From positions 176,418 through 240,417 of the forward strand of contig JABMCL010000316.1 in assembly GCA_018857735.1 (NCBI GenBank): a stretch of 64,000 nt of DNA, read 5' to 3'. The stretch is from Alviniconcha marisindica. Its lineage: Eukaryota > Mollusca > Gastropoda > Provannidae. Made by a program: the position numbers and the translations under genes. Shown here piece after piece: positions 10,986 through 24,700 of the stretch (the first letter of the stretch is position 1; each line of letters opens with the position of its first letter). Below the pieces are notes generated by a model. It saw only the letters and a list, made by a program, of their open reading frames with translations, was not told the origin of the DNA and did no database searches.

Positions 10986-11723
10986 AGTTCAATCTGCAGG
11001 TTTTTCACTGAAGATGCAGCCAAGACTCCTGCTGCTTCCTGTATCATCTCACGGCTTGACTATTGCAACTGTCTCCTAACGGGTACACCTCATTCTGTCA
11101 TCCAACCTCTCCGGTTCCAGAAAATCCAAAACTTTGCTGCAAGGCTCGTTCTCATGGCATCCCGCCACCATCACTCAACACCTCTCCTGGAAAAACTGCA
11201 CTGGCTTCCCATTTCAGAACATATTAAATAGATATTAAATATAAAGTCGCTTGTATGTGTTTCAGTGCTTTAAATGGTTCTGGTCCTGCTTACCTCTGAA
11301 CTGCTACATGTCTACACTCCATCTCATACACTACTCTCTTCTTCTGAGACCCACAATCTGAAAATCCAACAATACAAACGCAAGACTCATGGCTTTCGCA
11401 CTTTCTCTTGTTTTGCCTTTGGTCCCCACATTAGGAATTCACTCCCACAAGACCTTAAACACTGCTTGGCCCTGTCATCTTTTAAAGATAAATTGAAAAA
11501 CTTTCTCTTCTCACACCATTTCCACCTCAGCTAATATAAATACCCAGTTTCTGCTACAGTCATTGTGTATAATAATAATGTACATTTATCCTGCGCTCAT
11601 CAACGCCCTGAGCGCTCACATGATACATATTAACCTAAATATGATATTCTATACACATGTAGAACATAGTCCTACCAAAACAATTTACATAAAGTATTAT
11701 ACAAAAAGAAGAAGAAAAAAGCA

Positions 11724-11759
<36 letters not shown>

Positions 11760-12507
11760 CATGACAGTAGCAGAAACTGGGTACTGATATTAGGAAGGAT
11801 GGAAATACTGTGAGAAGAGTAAGGTTTTCAGTTTGGCTTTAAAAGTTGACAGGGTTGAGCAGTGTCTAAGGTTTTGTGGGAGTGAATTCCAAATGTGGGG
11901 TCCAAAGCAAGAGAAGGTGCGAAAGCCATGAGTCTTTCATTTGTATTGTTGGATTTCCAGCATGCGGGTGTCAGAAGAAGAGCGTAGTGTACGAGATGGA
12001 GTGTAGGCATGCAGTAGTTCAGAGAGGTAAGCAGGACCAGAACCACTTATAGCACTGAAACACATACAAGCAACTTTATACTTAATACATTCTGAAATGG
12101 GGAGCCAGTGCAGTTTTTCCAGGAGAGGAGTTGAGTGTTGGTGGTGGGGTGCCATGAGAACGAGTCTTGCATCAAAGTTCTAAATTTTCTGGAGAGGTTG
12201 GATGACAGAATTAGGTGTAGCCATGAGGAGACAGTTGCAGTAGTCAAGCCGTGAGAGGATATAGGAAGTAACAAGAGTCTTGGCTGCATCTTCAGTGAGA
12301 AACCTGCAGATTGAACTGTTACATGTATGTGTGTGTGTGTGTTTGTCCATATAATGCCTTATGTAAATTGTTTTCAAAGGACTGTCTTCTACGTGTGTAT
12401 AGAATGTTGTATTTAGGTTAATATGCATAATGTGAGCGCTCAGGGCATTAATGAGTGCATGATAAATGTACATTCTTCTTCTTCTTCTTCTTATTATTAT
12501 TATTCTT
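10986..12507 (+). mobile_element. 5'-truncated LINE end (A), split by an inverted copy (B)
   Basis: Plus-strand reverse-transcriptase C-terminus: ISRLDYCNCLL near 11050, LLEKLHWLPISEHIK near 11190, then GPHIRNSLPQDLKHCLALSS to a stop near 11532. Its 3'UTR begins at 11533, breaks at about 11565, and resumes at 12325-12507 with a GT tract and a (TTC)n(TTA)n tail. The middle is copy B. It is inactive and truncated at agttcaatctgcagg, and it interrupts the 38-bp satellite. Confidence 0.75.
11566..12317 (-). mobile_element. 5'-truncated LINE end (B), inserted into A in inverse orientation
   Basis: The minus strand reads SICRFLTEDAAKTLVTSYIL, LEKLHWLPISECIKYKVAC, YLSELLHAYTPSRTL, then the terminal FxSxLKxxLFS-type end near 11800, a GT tract (11730-11757) and an (ATT)n tail at 11569-11580. 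The 5' boundary, agttcaatctgcagg, is the same as in copy A. One frameshift is visible near 11925. Confidence 0.75.
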
Positions 12508-15105
12508 ACATGCCAGATCTAACTTGCATCAGCTGGACAAATGATGCATGCCAGACAACTGATACATGTCGGATCCAACTTGCATTAGCTGGACAACTGA
12601 TACATATCAGATCTAACTTGTATCAGCTGGACAACTGATATATGCCGGACAACTGATACATGTCAGATCCAACTTCCATCAGCTTCACAACTGATACATG
12701 CCAGAGAACTGATATATGTCAGATCCAACTTGCATCAGCTGGACAACTGATACTTGTTGGATCTATTATGTATCAGCTGGACAACTGATACATGTTGAAT
12801 CTAACTTGTATACAGTTGAAAACAAACAACAGATACATGTCGGATCTAACTTGTATCAGCTTAACAACTGATACATGCCAGACAACTGATACATGTCGGA
12901 TCTAACTTGTATCAGCTTGACAACAGATACATGTTGGATCTAACTTGTATCAGCTGGACAACAGATACATGTTGGATCTAACTTGTATCAGCTGGACAAC
13001 TGATACATGCCGGATCTAACTTGCATCAGTTGAAAACAAACAACAGATACATGTCAGACAACTGATACATGTCGGATCTAACTTGTATCAGCTGGACAAC
13101 TGATACATGTTGGATCTAACTTGTATCAGCTGGACAACTGATACATGCCGGATCTAACGTGCATCAGTTGAAAACAAACAACAGATACATGTTGGATCTA
13201 ACTTGTATCAGCTTAACAACTGATACATGCCAGACAACTGATACATGTCGGATCTAACTTGTATCAGCTTGACAACAGATACATGTTGGATCTAACTTGT
13301 ATCAGCTGGACAACAGATACATGTTGGATCTAACTTGTATCAGCTGGACAACTGATACATGCCGGATCTAACTTGCATCAGTTGAAAACAAACAACAGAT
13401 ACATGTCAGACAACTGATACATGTCGGATCTAACTTGCATCAGCTGGACAACTGATACATGTCGGATCTAACTTGTATCAGCTGGACAACTGATACATGC
13501 CGGATCTAACGTGCATCAGTTGAAAACAAACAACAGATACATGTCGGATCTAACTTGTATCAGCTTAACAACTGATACATGCCAGACAACTGATACATGT
13601 TGGATCTAACTTGTATCAGCTTAACAACTGATACATGCCAGACAACTGATACATGTCGGATCTAACTTGTATCAGCTTAACAACTGATACATGCCAGACA
13701 ACTGATACATGTCGGATCTAACTTGTATGAGCTTGACAACAGATACATGTTGGATCTAACTTGTATCAGCTGGACAACTGATACATGCCGGATCTAACGT
13801 GCATCAGTTGAAAACAAACAACAGATACATGTCAGACAACTGATACATTTTGGCTCTAACTTGTATCAGCTGGACAACTGATACATGTCGGATCTAACTT
13901 GTATCAGCTTGACAACTGATACATGTTGGATCTAACTTGCATCAGCTGAACAAACAACAGATACATGTTGGATCTAACTTGTATCAGCTTAACAACTGAT
14001 ACATGTTGGATCTAACTTGCATCAGCTGAACAAACAACTGATACATGTTGGATCTAACTTGTATCAGATGGACAACAGATACATGTTGGATTTAACTTAT
14101 ATCAGCTGGACAACAGATACATGCCAGATCTAACTTGCATCAGTTGAAAACAAACAACAGATACATGTCGGATCTAACTTGTATCAGCTTAACAACTGAT
14201 ACATGCCGGACAACTGATACATGTCAGATCTAACTTATATCAGCTGGACAACAGATGCATGTTGGATCTAACTTGTATCAGCTGGACAACAGATAAATGT
14301 CGGATCTAACATGTATCATCTGGACAACTGATACATGCTGGCCAACTGATACATGTCGGATCTAACTTGCATCAGCTCAACAACTGATACATGTTGAATC
14401 CAACTTGTGTCAGCTGGACAACTGATACTTGTCGGATCTAATTTGTATCAGCTGGACAACAGATACATGTATCAGCAGGACAACAGATACATGTCGGATC
14501 TAACTTGTATCGGCTGGACAACTGATACATGTCGGATCTAACTTGTATCAGCTAGACAACTGATAGATGTCGGATCTAACTTGTATCAGCTGGACAACAG
14601 AAACATGTCGGATCTAACTTGTATCAGCTTGACAACTGATACATGCTGAAAAACTGATACATGTTGGATCTAACTTGTATCAGTTGGACAACAGATACAT
14701 GTCGTATCTTACTTGCATCAGCTTGACAACTGATACATGCCATATGCTGGATCTAACTTGCATCAGCTGGACAACTGATACATGCTGGACAACTGATACA
14801 TGTCAGATCTAACTTGCATCATCTGGACAACTGATACATGCTGGACAACTGATACATGCTGGACAACTGATACATGTCAGATCTAACTTGCACCATCTGG
14901 ACAACTGATACATGCTGGACAACTGATACATGTCAGATCTAACTTGCATCAGCTGGACAACTGCTACATGCTGGACAACTGATACATGCCGGATCTACCG
15001 CATCAGCTGAACAACAGATACATGTCGGATCTTACTTACATCAGCTTGACAACTGATACATGCCACATGCCAGATCTAACTTGCATCAGGTGGACAACTG
15101 CCCCC
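12508..15105. repeat. 38-bp satellite array, about 2.6 kb
   Basis: The unit carries gatacatgtcggatctaac plus ttgtatcagctggacaac. It contains a dyad, GTATCAG…CTGATAC, separated by 8 bp. Higher-order variants (units with gaaaacaaacaacag) recur with a longer period. It is the largest array in the left half of the window. Confidence 0.93.
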
Positions 15106-15589
15106 CTTTAAGAGTTTGTTACAGTTTGTCCCTAATGTCTCAGCCTGACATGCAAGGACATTAAGCTCCACATCGTCAGATATGTCTTGTCCCAAATATG
15201 TCAGCCCAACATCCAAAGACATTAAGCCCCTTAGATTTGTTGGTGTTAGGTGTGTGCTGGTGTATTTGATGTTGAAGCAACCTGTGTGCTTCTGTGTACC
15301 TCATGAAGTTTGAGAGAATGTGTACTTGTCAGCAACAAAGTCGCTGTCGAGTAACTGTTGGTTTAGAGACAGAAATTGTATTAGGAATAGTTCACATGGC
15401 AGCAGTTGTAGTCAGTCCTGAAGAGGAGGTCTACTCTAAAAAAACTGTAACCTGGCATGTTTTTAATGCATCCTGTGGGACCCTCAAGTGGTACGTTTAC
15501 TGTGTCCTTTTCAATTCTAGTGTGTAAGGGACACACGTGTGTGCATTAATGGGAGCCTTGACTGGTTTAATTTTAAAGCTGAGCTTGGC
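15106..15589. other. Nothing recognised
   Basis: Two diverged copies of a 55-65-bp motif (tttgtccctaatgtctcagc / ttgtcccaaatatgtcagc) occur near 15125-15230. No coding signal. Confidence 0.4.
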
Positions 15590-16262
15590 AGATAGATGTG
15601 TACAAAAACAGCTTCTTCCCAAGGGTTGTTAGAGACTGGAACAACCTGGATGATTATACAGTCTCTGCTGAGTTGATCTAGGAAGTTAAATACCTCATCT
15701 TGACTCGGTATCAGAACTAAACAGAGAACAGACTGTTTTAAACCATTTTTGAACATCAGATGTTTGACCATTTGTGCTCTTCCTGTTGCTGTGTTGGCAT
15801 GTGAAGTTGTCCTGTCAGTGAGTGTCAGCATATTTAATAATATCAAGCACTATTCTCAAATCAGAGTTCAACTCACTCAAGATCAAGGGGGTGGAAGGTG
15901 GGGTGGGGGGTTCTTGGGTGCCTGCCTCTTCTTCCTGCTGTGGATGACTGGGTTCTGTCAGACCATTGCAACTCCTGCAGCCAGGTGTTGAAATGGCAAT
16001 CACAGTGTTTAGGGTGTTACTAAGACAATGAAACTTAAATTGTTAAAATACAGGTGATGCATTGTTAAAACTATATATGGGTGGTTCTCAGAAATTGTTA
16101 AAATACAGGTGATGCACTGTTAAAACTGTATATGGGTGGTTCTCAGAAATTGTACCCAAATTGTTAAGTGTTGTACTAGGATTTTCAGTAACCCAGAAGA
16201 CACAGTTTTATTTAGTGCATTCATTGTGAATAATATTAATAAAGTTCATTTGAATTTGAAGC
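15590..16262 (+). mobile_element. Fossil retrotransposon 3' end
   Basis: Near 15597-15680 the plus strand reads YKNSFFPRVVRDWNNLDDYT then VSAELI and a stop, the classic C-terminal end of a non-LTR reverse transcriptase. About 550 bp further on, aataaagttcatttgaatttgaa-type sequence resembles a LINE 3' tail. The right limit is inferred. A 55-bp tandem pair lies inside at 16036-16150. Confidence 0.55.
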
Positions 16263-16365
16263 TGGTGGGTTGGTTTGTACATTTTATTTGAAGGTGTTAA
16301 GATGTATAGATGTGTAGAATGACTATAATGGTATGAGTGGTCAAGCTGAGGCAGAATGATTCTGG

Positions 16366-16676
16366 TAAGTAGTCAGTATGAGCGGTCAAGCTGAGCATGA
16401 GCAGTCAAGCCAAGCATGAGCAGTCAAGCCGAGCATGAGCAGTTAAGCCAAGCATGAGCAGTCAAGCCAAGCATGAGCAGTCAAGCTGAGCATGAGCAGT
16501 CAAGCTGAGCATGAGCAGTTAAGCCAAGCATGAGCAGTCAAGCCAAGCATGAGCAGTCAAGCCGAGCATGAGCAGTCAAGCTGAGCATGAGCAGTTAAGC
16601 CAAGCATGAGCAGTCAAGCCAAGCATGAGCAGTCAAGCCGAGCATGAGCAGTCAAGCCGAGCATGAGCAGTGAAGT
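16366..16676. repeat. 19-bp minisatellite, about 16 units
   Basis: Unit gagcatgagcagtcaagcc with c/t and g/a variants. Confidence 0.93.
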
Positions 16677-17109
16677 AGTTGGCACAAATGGTTGAGGTGA
16701 GGCGGAAGTAGTCCTACTTTCCTAACCCAAATCTTTTCTCCTCAAATTTTATGAAAAAATGTCATGCTGGGCCTGAGGTTTGCAGCTTTACTTCTTCTAG
16801 GTAATTTATAAGTTACAATTTATAAGTTACAATTTATAAGTTACAAATGGTGATGACATTGTATTGCCAACAGCACTGCTCTGATGTCTCCTTTGATGAT
16901 CCAAAAGTTTGCTAAATTCAGAGAAGTTTTCATTGCAGCAGGCAGAATGATGACTCACACCCCAGGGTAGTGTTTTTTCGCTGTGACTCGCTGGAGGGAT
17001 TTCTGACCGTCAGATCTTGTGCCAGTTTGCAATTGTAGATTTGTTGTAGCCGTGTGTTATTATTGTTGTCATTTGTTCTTCGGACCAATAGCTTATCTTC
17101 TTTGTGCAG
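16677..17109. other. MNS1 intron end, nothing recognised
   Basis: Includes a three-copy 13-bp repeat (tttataagttaca) at 16805-16845. A polypyrimidine tract leads into the acceptor at 17109. Confidence 0.45.
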
Positions 17110-17325
17110 GCGTCCATCAACCACATGTCGGCCAGCGTTCGGCAGCAGATGGTGGAGAGGTCGCGGCGGTTGGACCAGGCCAGGGAGGACACGACGAAGC
17201 AGCTGTACCGTGACCGCGTCATCGACGCCAGCATTCTTGCCGACGACAGGGTGGAGGACAAGAGGTTGCTCAGAGCCATGCAGCAAATGGCGCAAGAAAA
17301 AGAAATGGAAGATTCGCTGCTCCGA
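17110..17325 (+). CDS. MNS1: MNS1 exon (residues 1-72 of the visible protein)
   Basis: 216 nt, phase 0 at both ends, between tttgtgcag and gtgagta. It encodes ASINHMSASVRQQMVERSRR and continues to EKEMEDSLLR. The SxxRxQMV motif matches the start of the second coding exon in vertebrates. It is preceded by at least one exon upstream of 17110. Confidence 0.88.
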
Positions 17326-17949
17326 GTGAGTACATTGATGGATAACGGTAGAGTCAGTGGTTTTTTATGGGCCGCTTTGCTCTTCCCACATGTCAGCTGG
17401 ACGACTCCACCATTGTTGTCATAATCAGGATGGAACGTGAAATTCTGCTCTTTCTTGTCATAATCAGGATGTAACGTGAAACTCTGCTCTTTCTTGTCAT
17501 AATCAGGATGTAACGTGAAACTCTGCTCTTTCTTGTCATAATCAGGATGTAACGTGAAACTCTGCTCTTTCTTGTCATAATCTGGATGTAACGTGAAACT
17601 CTGCTCTTTCTTGTCATAATCTGGATGTAACGTGAAACTCTGCTCTTTCTTGTCATAATCTGGACTGAAATACTGGTCTTTGTTATCATAACGTTGGTCT
17701 TTGTTATCATAACGTTGGTCTTTGTGGCCATAACGTTGGTCTTTGTGGCCATAACGTTGGTCTTTGTGGCCATAATCTGGACTGAAATACTGGTCTTTGT
17801 TATCATAACATTGGTCTTTGTTATCATAACGTTGGTCTTTGTTATCATGACGTTGGTCTTTCTTGCCATAATCTGGACTGAAATACGGGTCTTTTTTGCT
17901 GTTGATGATCTGTTTGGTGATGGTACTGGTGTTTCTTTTTAATACATGA

Positions 17950-18007
<58 letters not shown>

Positions 18008-18022
18008 ATGCATACATGTGCA

Positions 18023-18084
<62 letters not shown>

Positions 18085-21000
18085 AGTTAATACTGCTATT
18101 TAACATTATATGACAGTCACACATGCATGCAAATACACACACACAATGAGAAAAATCCCTGTCCATCATGATTGCTGTCTGAGAAAACTCCCTGTCCATC
18201 ATGATTGTTGCCTGGGTGAAAAATCCCAGTCCATGACGTTTGTTCCGGGGGTGATGTGCAGGCCGAGCGGGACCGGCTGGTTCGGGAACAACAGTTGGCA
18301 CAGGAAGAAAGCCTGTCCCGAGAGTTGGAGCGTCGACGACTGGAGCAGACTAAGGATGAGAAGATGAGACAGCAGATCAGGGAAACGAGGTCAGTATGCA
18401 GCGCTTGTGTCACAGCAAAAAGAGGTCAGTACCCTTACGCTTGGGTCACAGCAAAAAGGGGTCAGTATGCAGCACTTGTGTCACAGCAAAAAGATGCCAG
18501 TATGCAGCACTTGTGTCACAGCAAAAAGAGGTCAGTGTGCAGCACTTGTGTCACAGCAAAAAGATGCCAGTATGCAGTACTTGTGCCACAGCCATAAGGG
18601 GTCAGTATGCAGCACTTGTGTCAAAACATAGAGATCAGTATGTAGCGCTAGTGTCACAGCCATAAGGGGTCAATGTGCAGTGCTAGTGTCACAGCCATAA
18701 GGGGTCAGTGTGCAGTGCTAGTGTCACAGCCATAAGGGGTCAGTGTGCAGTGCTAGTGTCACAGCCATAAGGGGTCAGTGTGCAGTGCTAGTGTCACAGC
18801 CATAAGGGGTCAGTATGCAGCGCTAGTGTCACAGCCATAAGGGGTCAGTGTGCAGCGCTAGTGTCACAGCCATAAGGGGTCAGTGTGCAGTGCTAGTGTC
18901 ACAGCCATAAGGGGTCAGTGTGCAGTGCTAGTGTCACAGCCATAAGGGGTCAGCATGTACTTGCCGTTGACATGCTCTGTGGTCAGTCAGGACCTGTGCT
19001 GATGGACTAGCGTGCTGTTTTTTCTCTTTTGTCATTCAGCCAGAGTTTGGAAGGTAGAGCGAGACTGTGTGTACATATGTGTGCAGCCAAATTACTGCGT
19101 AGCTTATCATGAACATGGCGGAGTGACTATGCTATTTCTCTTTTTTCATATCTTTGATTGAAGCTGCATTACCTTATAAATGGGTTGTGCAAAAGAAATC
19201 TGACAGATAATAATTGTTACTAATCAAGTACTCTGACTGATTTTAACTGCAGTGTATTCACATTGATTTTAATTTTTAAAAGAAAAGTGTGTGTGTGTGT
19301 TTGTGTGTATGTGTGTGAGTGAGTGAGTGAGTGAGTGTGTGTGTGTGTGTGTGTGAGTGAGTGAGTGAGTGTGTGTGTGTGTGAGCGTGCGTGCGTGCGT
19401 GCGTGCATGTGTGTGTGATTTTGAATGGTGTGGTGCAAAGCTGGGTCAGTGTTGTCACTGAAGACAGTGTTGTCAGTGTTGTCACTGAAGACAGTGTTGT
19501 CAGTGTGGTCAGTGAAGACAGTGTTGTCAGTGTGGTCACTGAAGACAGTGTTGTCAGTGTTGTCAGTGAAGACAGTGTTGTCAGTGTTGTCACTGCAGAC
19601 AGTGTTGTCAGTGTTGGATTGGGTTTGCAGTCTGGAGTTGCGGGAGCTGGAAGCCAAGCTGAAGGCAGCGTACACCAACAAGGAGCGTGCAGCACAGCTG
19701 GCTGAGAAAGACGCACTCAAATTTGATGAAATGGTACAGTCACTTTTATCTCTTTGTTTATATCCTAGTAGTAATACTGGCTGTCACGTTTTTCTCAGGA
19801 TTTGATTCCTGTATAATCTTGCAAGCCCCTCTCTCACCATTTCCTTGTCCAGCTTCAACCATTCAGCAATTTTCTGCTACCTTTGCTTGAAATTCTGCTG
19901 GGAAAAACTCTGCCAGAAAAAGACAATTGGGAGAAATAAAATCACTGTCAGTATCACAGCTGTTCTAAACTGGAAAAGAAATGGACTGCCACCTTTTGCG
20001 TTGATTTGATACCTTGCCTGAGATGATTAGAAAATAGCATTCCTTTGCCTTATGCTGCTGTTAGTGCTAGAGACCACCACAGCATCACTGGTGGTCCGAT
20101 AGGGACCTCTAGAGACCACCACAGCATCACTGGTGGTCCGATAGGGACCTCTAGAGACCACCACAGCAGCACTGGTGGTCCGATAGGGACCTCTAGAGAC
20201 CACCACAGCAGCACTGGTGGTCCGATAGGGACCTCTAGAGACCACCACAGCATCACTGGTGGTCCGATAGGGACCTCTAGAGACCACCACAGCAGCACTG
20301 GTGGTCCGATAGGGACCTCTAGAGACCACCACAGCATCACTGGTGGTCCGATAGGGACCTCTAGAGACCACAGCAACAGCATGGAAAGTGGAAAGAGTTT
20401 CAACGTCCTTGAAAGTTGAGATTGTGGTACTCTAATACTGTCTTAGTTAGCATGTGTTGACAGTGACTGCACCAGTCCCATCCTTCTGTTTCTGTTTCTG
20501 ACCCATGAGCTTTGACTTGAAATCTGATTCTTCTGACTTCCCCTGCCCTCCTCATCCACCAGACTTCAGCCCAGGCGTGAGGTTTCTGAAAAGTGTACTT
20601 TTCTTCTACTCTCTCTTGCTTTAGATATATTTCATGTGTAGGGGAGCGGGGTGGGCAGTGAGGGAAGCAGGTTGAAAGCATGAATGAAGAGTCGCAAGTC
20701 AGCGGTTGCTATAACTTTTTTTTTATTGACATCTACCAGGAAACAGTGTAGGCTCTCCCCTGAATCGGATACATTGGTGTCCAGTAAGCGGCTCAAACTA
20801 AAAGACCTGCTTCTGCCAGGACACTGGGGGAAAGAGGATGCAGCGGGCCCAGCGCACAAGTTTTAACACTTTGGATAATTAGGGCCATAAAACTCCCATC
20901 AAAAAAGAGAAAGGATGACAGAAAAGAAAAGGTTAAAGGGTCATGGCCCGGAACACACATAATACACTCAGTTACATATGAACTGCTTGAAAATGATGAA

Positions 21001-21728
21001 AAAAAGCAACAACAACAACAACAACAAAGAAGAAAAAGGGGCTGTTGAAAGTCCTTGAGAAGTCCTTGACTGTTGTGTTCCCAAACTGGCGTGAACAGCA
21101 CAGAGTGCCATGGTCCTCAGCTCCTTCGTTTCTCCTTGTACACTCCTGTAAAGTGTGGCTACTTTTCTTCCAGAAACGAGACTCGGAGATCGCCCGCCAG
21201 ATGAAGGAGCAGAACGACCGCGCTGCGAACGCGGAGCGTGAGCGTGAGCTGGAGCGATACAAGGAGATGGTGCGCTACCAGCAGGAGCTGGAGCGGCAGC
21301 TGGAGGAGCAGGAGCAGAAGAAGCAGCAGGCCTACGAGGAGTTCCTCAAGGAGAAGCTCATGATCGACGAAATCGTACGCAAAATCTACGAGGAGGACCA
21401 GAAGTGAGTGGCGACTGTGGGTGTGTGTGTGTGTGTGTGTACATCCATAATGTATGGGTGTGTGATTGCACGCCTGTGCTATATACATCAGAATCAGAAT
21501 ATTTATTGTCCCAGTACAAGTTTACAAAGAAATTTGTCTTACGGTGCACAGTAGGAAATAAAATAAACAATAGACTAATATTTTAACACAGCTACAAAGG
21601 CTAAAAATACACCAAATACACACAATATATTATCACAGCATTGAAAAGTAAATATTTACACAGGCATATATGTGTGTGTGTGTGTGTGTGTGTGTACAGG
21701 TATATACATACACGTATATGTGTGTGGA

Positions 21729-21771
<43 letters not shown>

Positions 21772-24700
21772 CCCCCAGATTTACGGTTGATTAGTTTGGG
21801 GGCATGAGATGTTGGCTTGCATCTCCATAAATGAAATGTTGCAGTCTTCTTTGTTCTCTTGTTCCTTTGTATTGAGTGCTAGAGGTGGTCTGTGGCTGAT
21901 GTACAGCTGGCCTGGCTTTGACTGGGTGATGTACAGCTGGCCCAGCTTTGACTGGGTGATGTACAGCTGGCCCAGCTTTGACTGGGTGATGTACAGCTGG
22001 CCCAGCTTTGACTGGGTGATGTACAGCTGGCCCAGCTTTGACTGGGTGATGTACAGCTGGCCCGACTTTGACTGGGTGATGTACAGCTGGCCTGGCTTTG
22101 ACAGGGTGATGTACAGCTGGCCCGGCTTTGACTGGGTGATGTACAACTGGCCCGGCTTTGACTGGGTGATGTACAGCTGGCCCAGCTTTGACTGGGTGAT
22201 GTACAGCTGGCCCAGCTTTGACTGGGTGATGTACAACTGGCCCGGCTTTGACTGGGTGATGTACAGCTGGCCCAGCTTTGACTGGGTGATGTACAACTGG
22301 CCCGGCTTTGACTGGGTGATGTACAACTGGCCTGGCTTTGACAGGTTGTACATATATGCATGGGCACTCCTCAGACTGAAGTGAAGGCTGGTGGTGAAGG
22401 AGTCTTACTCATGAAGTGAAGGCTGGTGGTGAAGGAGTCTTACTCTGACTGAAGTGAAGGCTGGTGGTGAAGGAGTCTTACTCATGAAGTGAAGGCTGGT
22501 GGTGAAGGAGTCTTAGTCATGAAGTGAAGGCTGGTGGTGAAGGAGTCTTACTCATGAAGTGAAGGCTGGTGGTGAAGGAGTCTTACTCATGAAGTGAAGG
22601 CTGGTGGTGAAGGAGTCTTACTCAGACTGAAGTGAAGGCTGGTGGTGAAGGAGCCACCCTCGGGAACTGCTGCCCTGTCTAGTCTGATGCAGCTCCATAA
22701 GAAGCTGACTTTATTTGGGAAATGTACTGTGGAAATACACTGGTGTTGTGACGGAGTGCAGCATACCCCCTTAGACAGCACTGCTGGGGCCAGTTGAAGT
22801 GCTGGCCTGCTGAGGAATACTGGCTTAAAAAGGCACCAGCCAGTTTGAAGTTAAAACCTTTTTTCTTTCTTTCTTTGTTTTATATTTATTTGTGAGATGC
22901 TTGAATTGAATTCATATCCTTATTTTCAACATTCCTTTTACCATGCCCCCTGGTCCCATATATCCTATCCCATGATGTGGCCATTTTCCCTGATATAGCC
23001 GTCATGGTTGATTTGGTGCAAAAACCCACCCCTGTCATTGCCATGATGTTGCCATTTTCCCTGATATAGCTGTCATGGTCAGCTGGGTGTAAACCCATCT
23101 TGCCATGATGCTGGCTGCGGTGTAAAACCCATTCCTGTCGTTGCCATGATGCTGGCTGCGGTGTAAAACCCATTCCTGTCGTTGCCATGATGCTGGCTGC
23201 GGTGTAAAACCCATTCCTGTCGTTGCCATGATGCTGGCTGCGGTGTAAAAAACCCATTCCTGTCGTTGCCATGATGCTGGCTGCGGTGTAAAAAACCCAT
23301 TCCTGTCGTTGCCATGATGCTGGCTGCGGTGTAAAAAAACCCATTCCTGTCGTTGCCATGATGCTGGCTGCGGTGTAAAAAAACCCATTCCTGTCGTTGC
23401 CATGATGCTGGCTGCGGTGTAAAAAAACCCATTCCTGTCGTTGCCATGATGCTGGCTGCGGTGTAAAAAAACCCATTCCTGTCGTTGCCATGATGCTGGC
23501 TGCGGTGTAAAAAAACCCATTCCTGTCGTTGCCATGATGCTGGCTGCGGTGTAAAAAAACCCATTCCTGTCGTTGCCATGATGCTGGCTGCGGTGTAAAA
23601 AAACCCATTCCTGTCGTTGCCATGATGCTGGCTGCGGTGTAAAAAAACCCATTCCTGTCGTTGCCATGATGCTGGCTGCGGTGTAAAAAACCCATTCCTG
23701 TCGTTGCCATGATGCTGGCTGCGGTGTAAAAAAACCCATTCCTGTCGTTGCCATGATGCTGGCTGCGGTGTAAAAAACCCATTCCTGTCGTTGCCATGAT
23801 GCTGGCTGCGGTGTAAAAAACCCATTCCTGTCGTTGCCATGATGCTGGCTGCGGTGTAAAAAACCCATTCCTGTCGTTGCCATGATGCTGGCTGCGGTGT
23901 AAAAAAACCCATTCCTGTCGTTGCCATGATGCTGGCTGCGGTGTAAAAAAACCCATTCCTGTCGTTGCCATGATGCTGGCTGCGGTGTAAAAAACCCATT
24001 CCTGTCGTTGCCATGATGCTGGCTGCGGTGTAAAAAACCATTCCTGTCGTTGCCATGATGCTGGCTGCGGTGTAAAAAACCCATTCCTGTCGTTGCCATG
24101 ATGCTGGCTGCGGTGTAAAAAAACCCATTCCTGTCGTTGCCATGATGCTGGCTGCGGTGTAAAAAACCCATTCCTGTCGTTGCCATGATGCTGGCTGCGG
24201 TGTAAAAAACCATTCCTGTCGTTGCCATGATGCTGGCTGCGGTGTAAAAAAAACCATTCCTGTCGTTGCCATGATGCTGGCTGCGGTGTAAAAAACCCAT
24301 TCCTGCGTTGCCATGATGCTGGCGCGGGTAAAAAACCATTCCTGCGTGCCATGATGCTGGCTGCGGTGTAAAAAACCCATTCCTGTCGTTGCCATGATGC
24401 TGGCTGCGTGTAAAAAACCCATTCCTGCGTTGCCATGATGCTGGCTGCGGTGTAAAAAACCCATTCCTGCCGTTGCCATGATGCTGGCTGCGGTGTAAAA
24501 AACACATTCGCGTTGCCATGATGCTGGCTGCGGTGTAAAAAACACATTCCTGCCGTTGCCATGATGCTGGCTGCGGTGTAAAAAACCCATTCCTGCCGTT
24601 GCCATGATGCTGGCTGCGGTGTAAAAAACCCATTCCTGCCGTTGCCATGATGCTGGCTGCGGTGTAAAAAACCCATTCCTGCCGTTGCCATGATGCTGGC

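Noticed and set aside
16689..16697. ATGGTTGAG|gtgagg as an MNS1 start exon
   Set aside because: It directly follows a 19-bp minisatellite, and neither conserved sequence nor promoter features support it; the 9691 candidate has slightly better support.
21781..22384. 190-codon frames on both strands with YITQSKPGQL or VMYSWPSFDW repeats
   Set aside because: 30-bp minisatellite; two-strand openness is expected for a stop-free unit.
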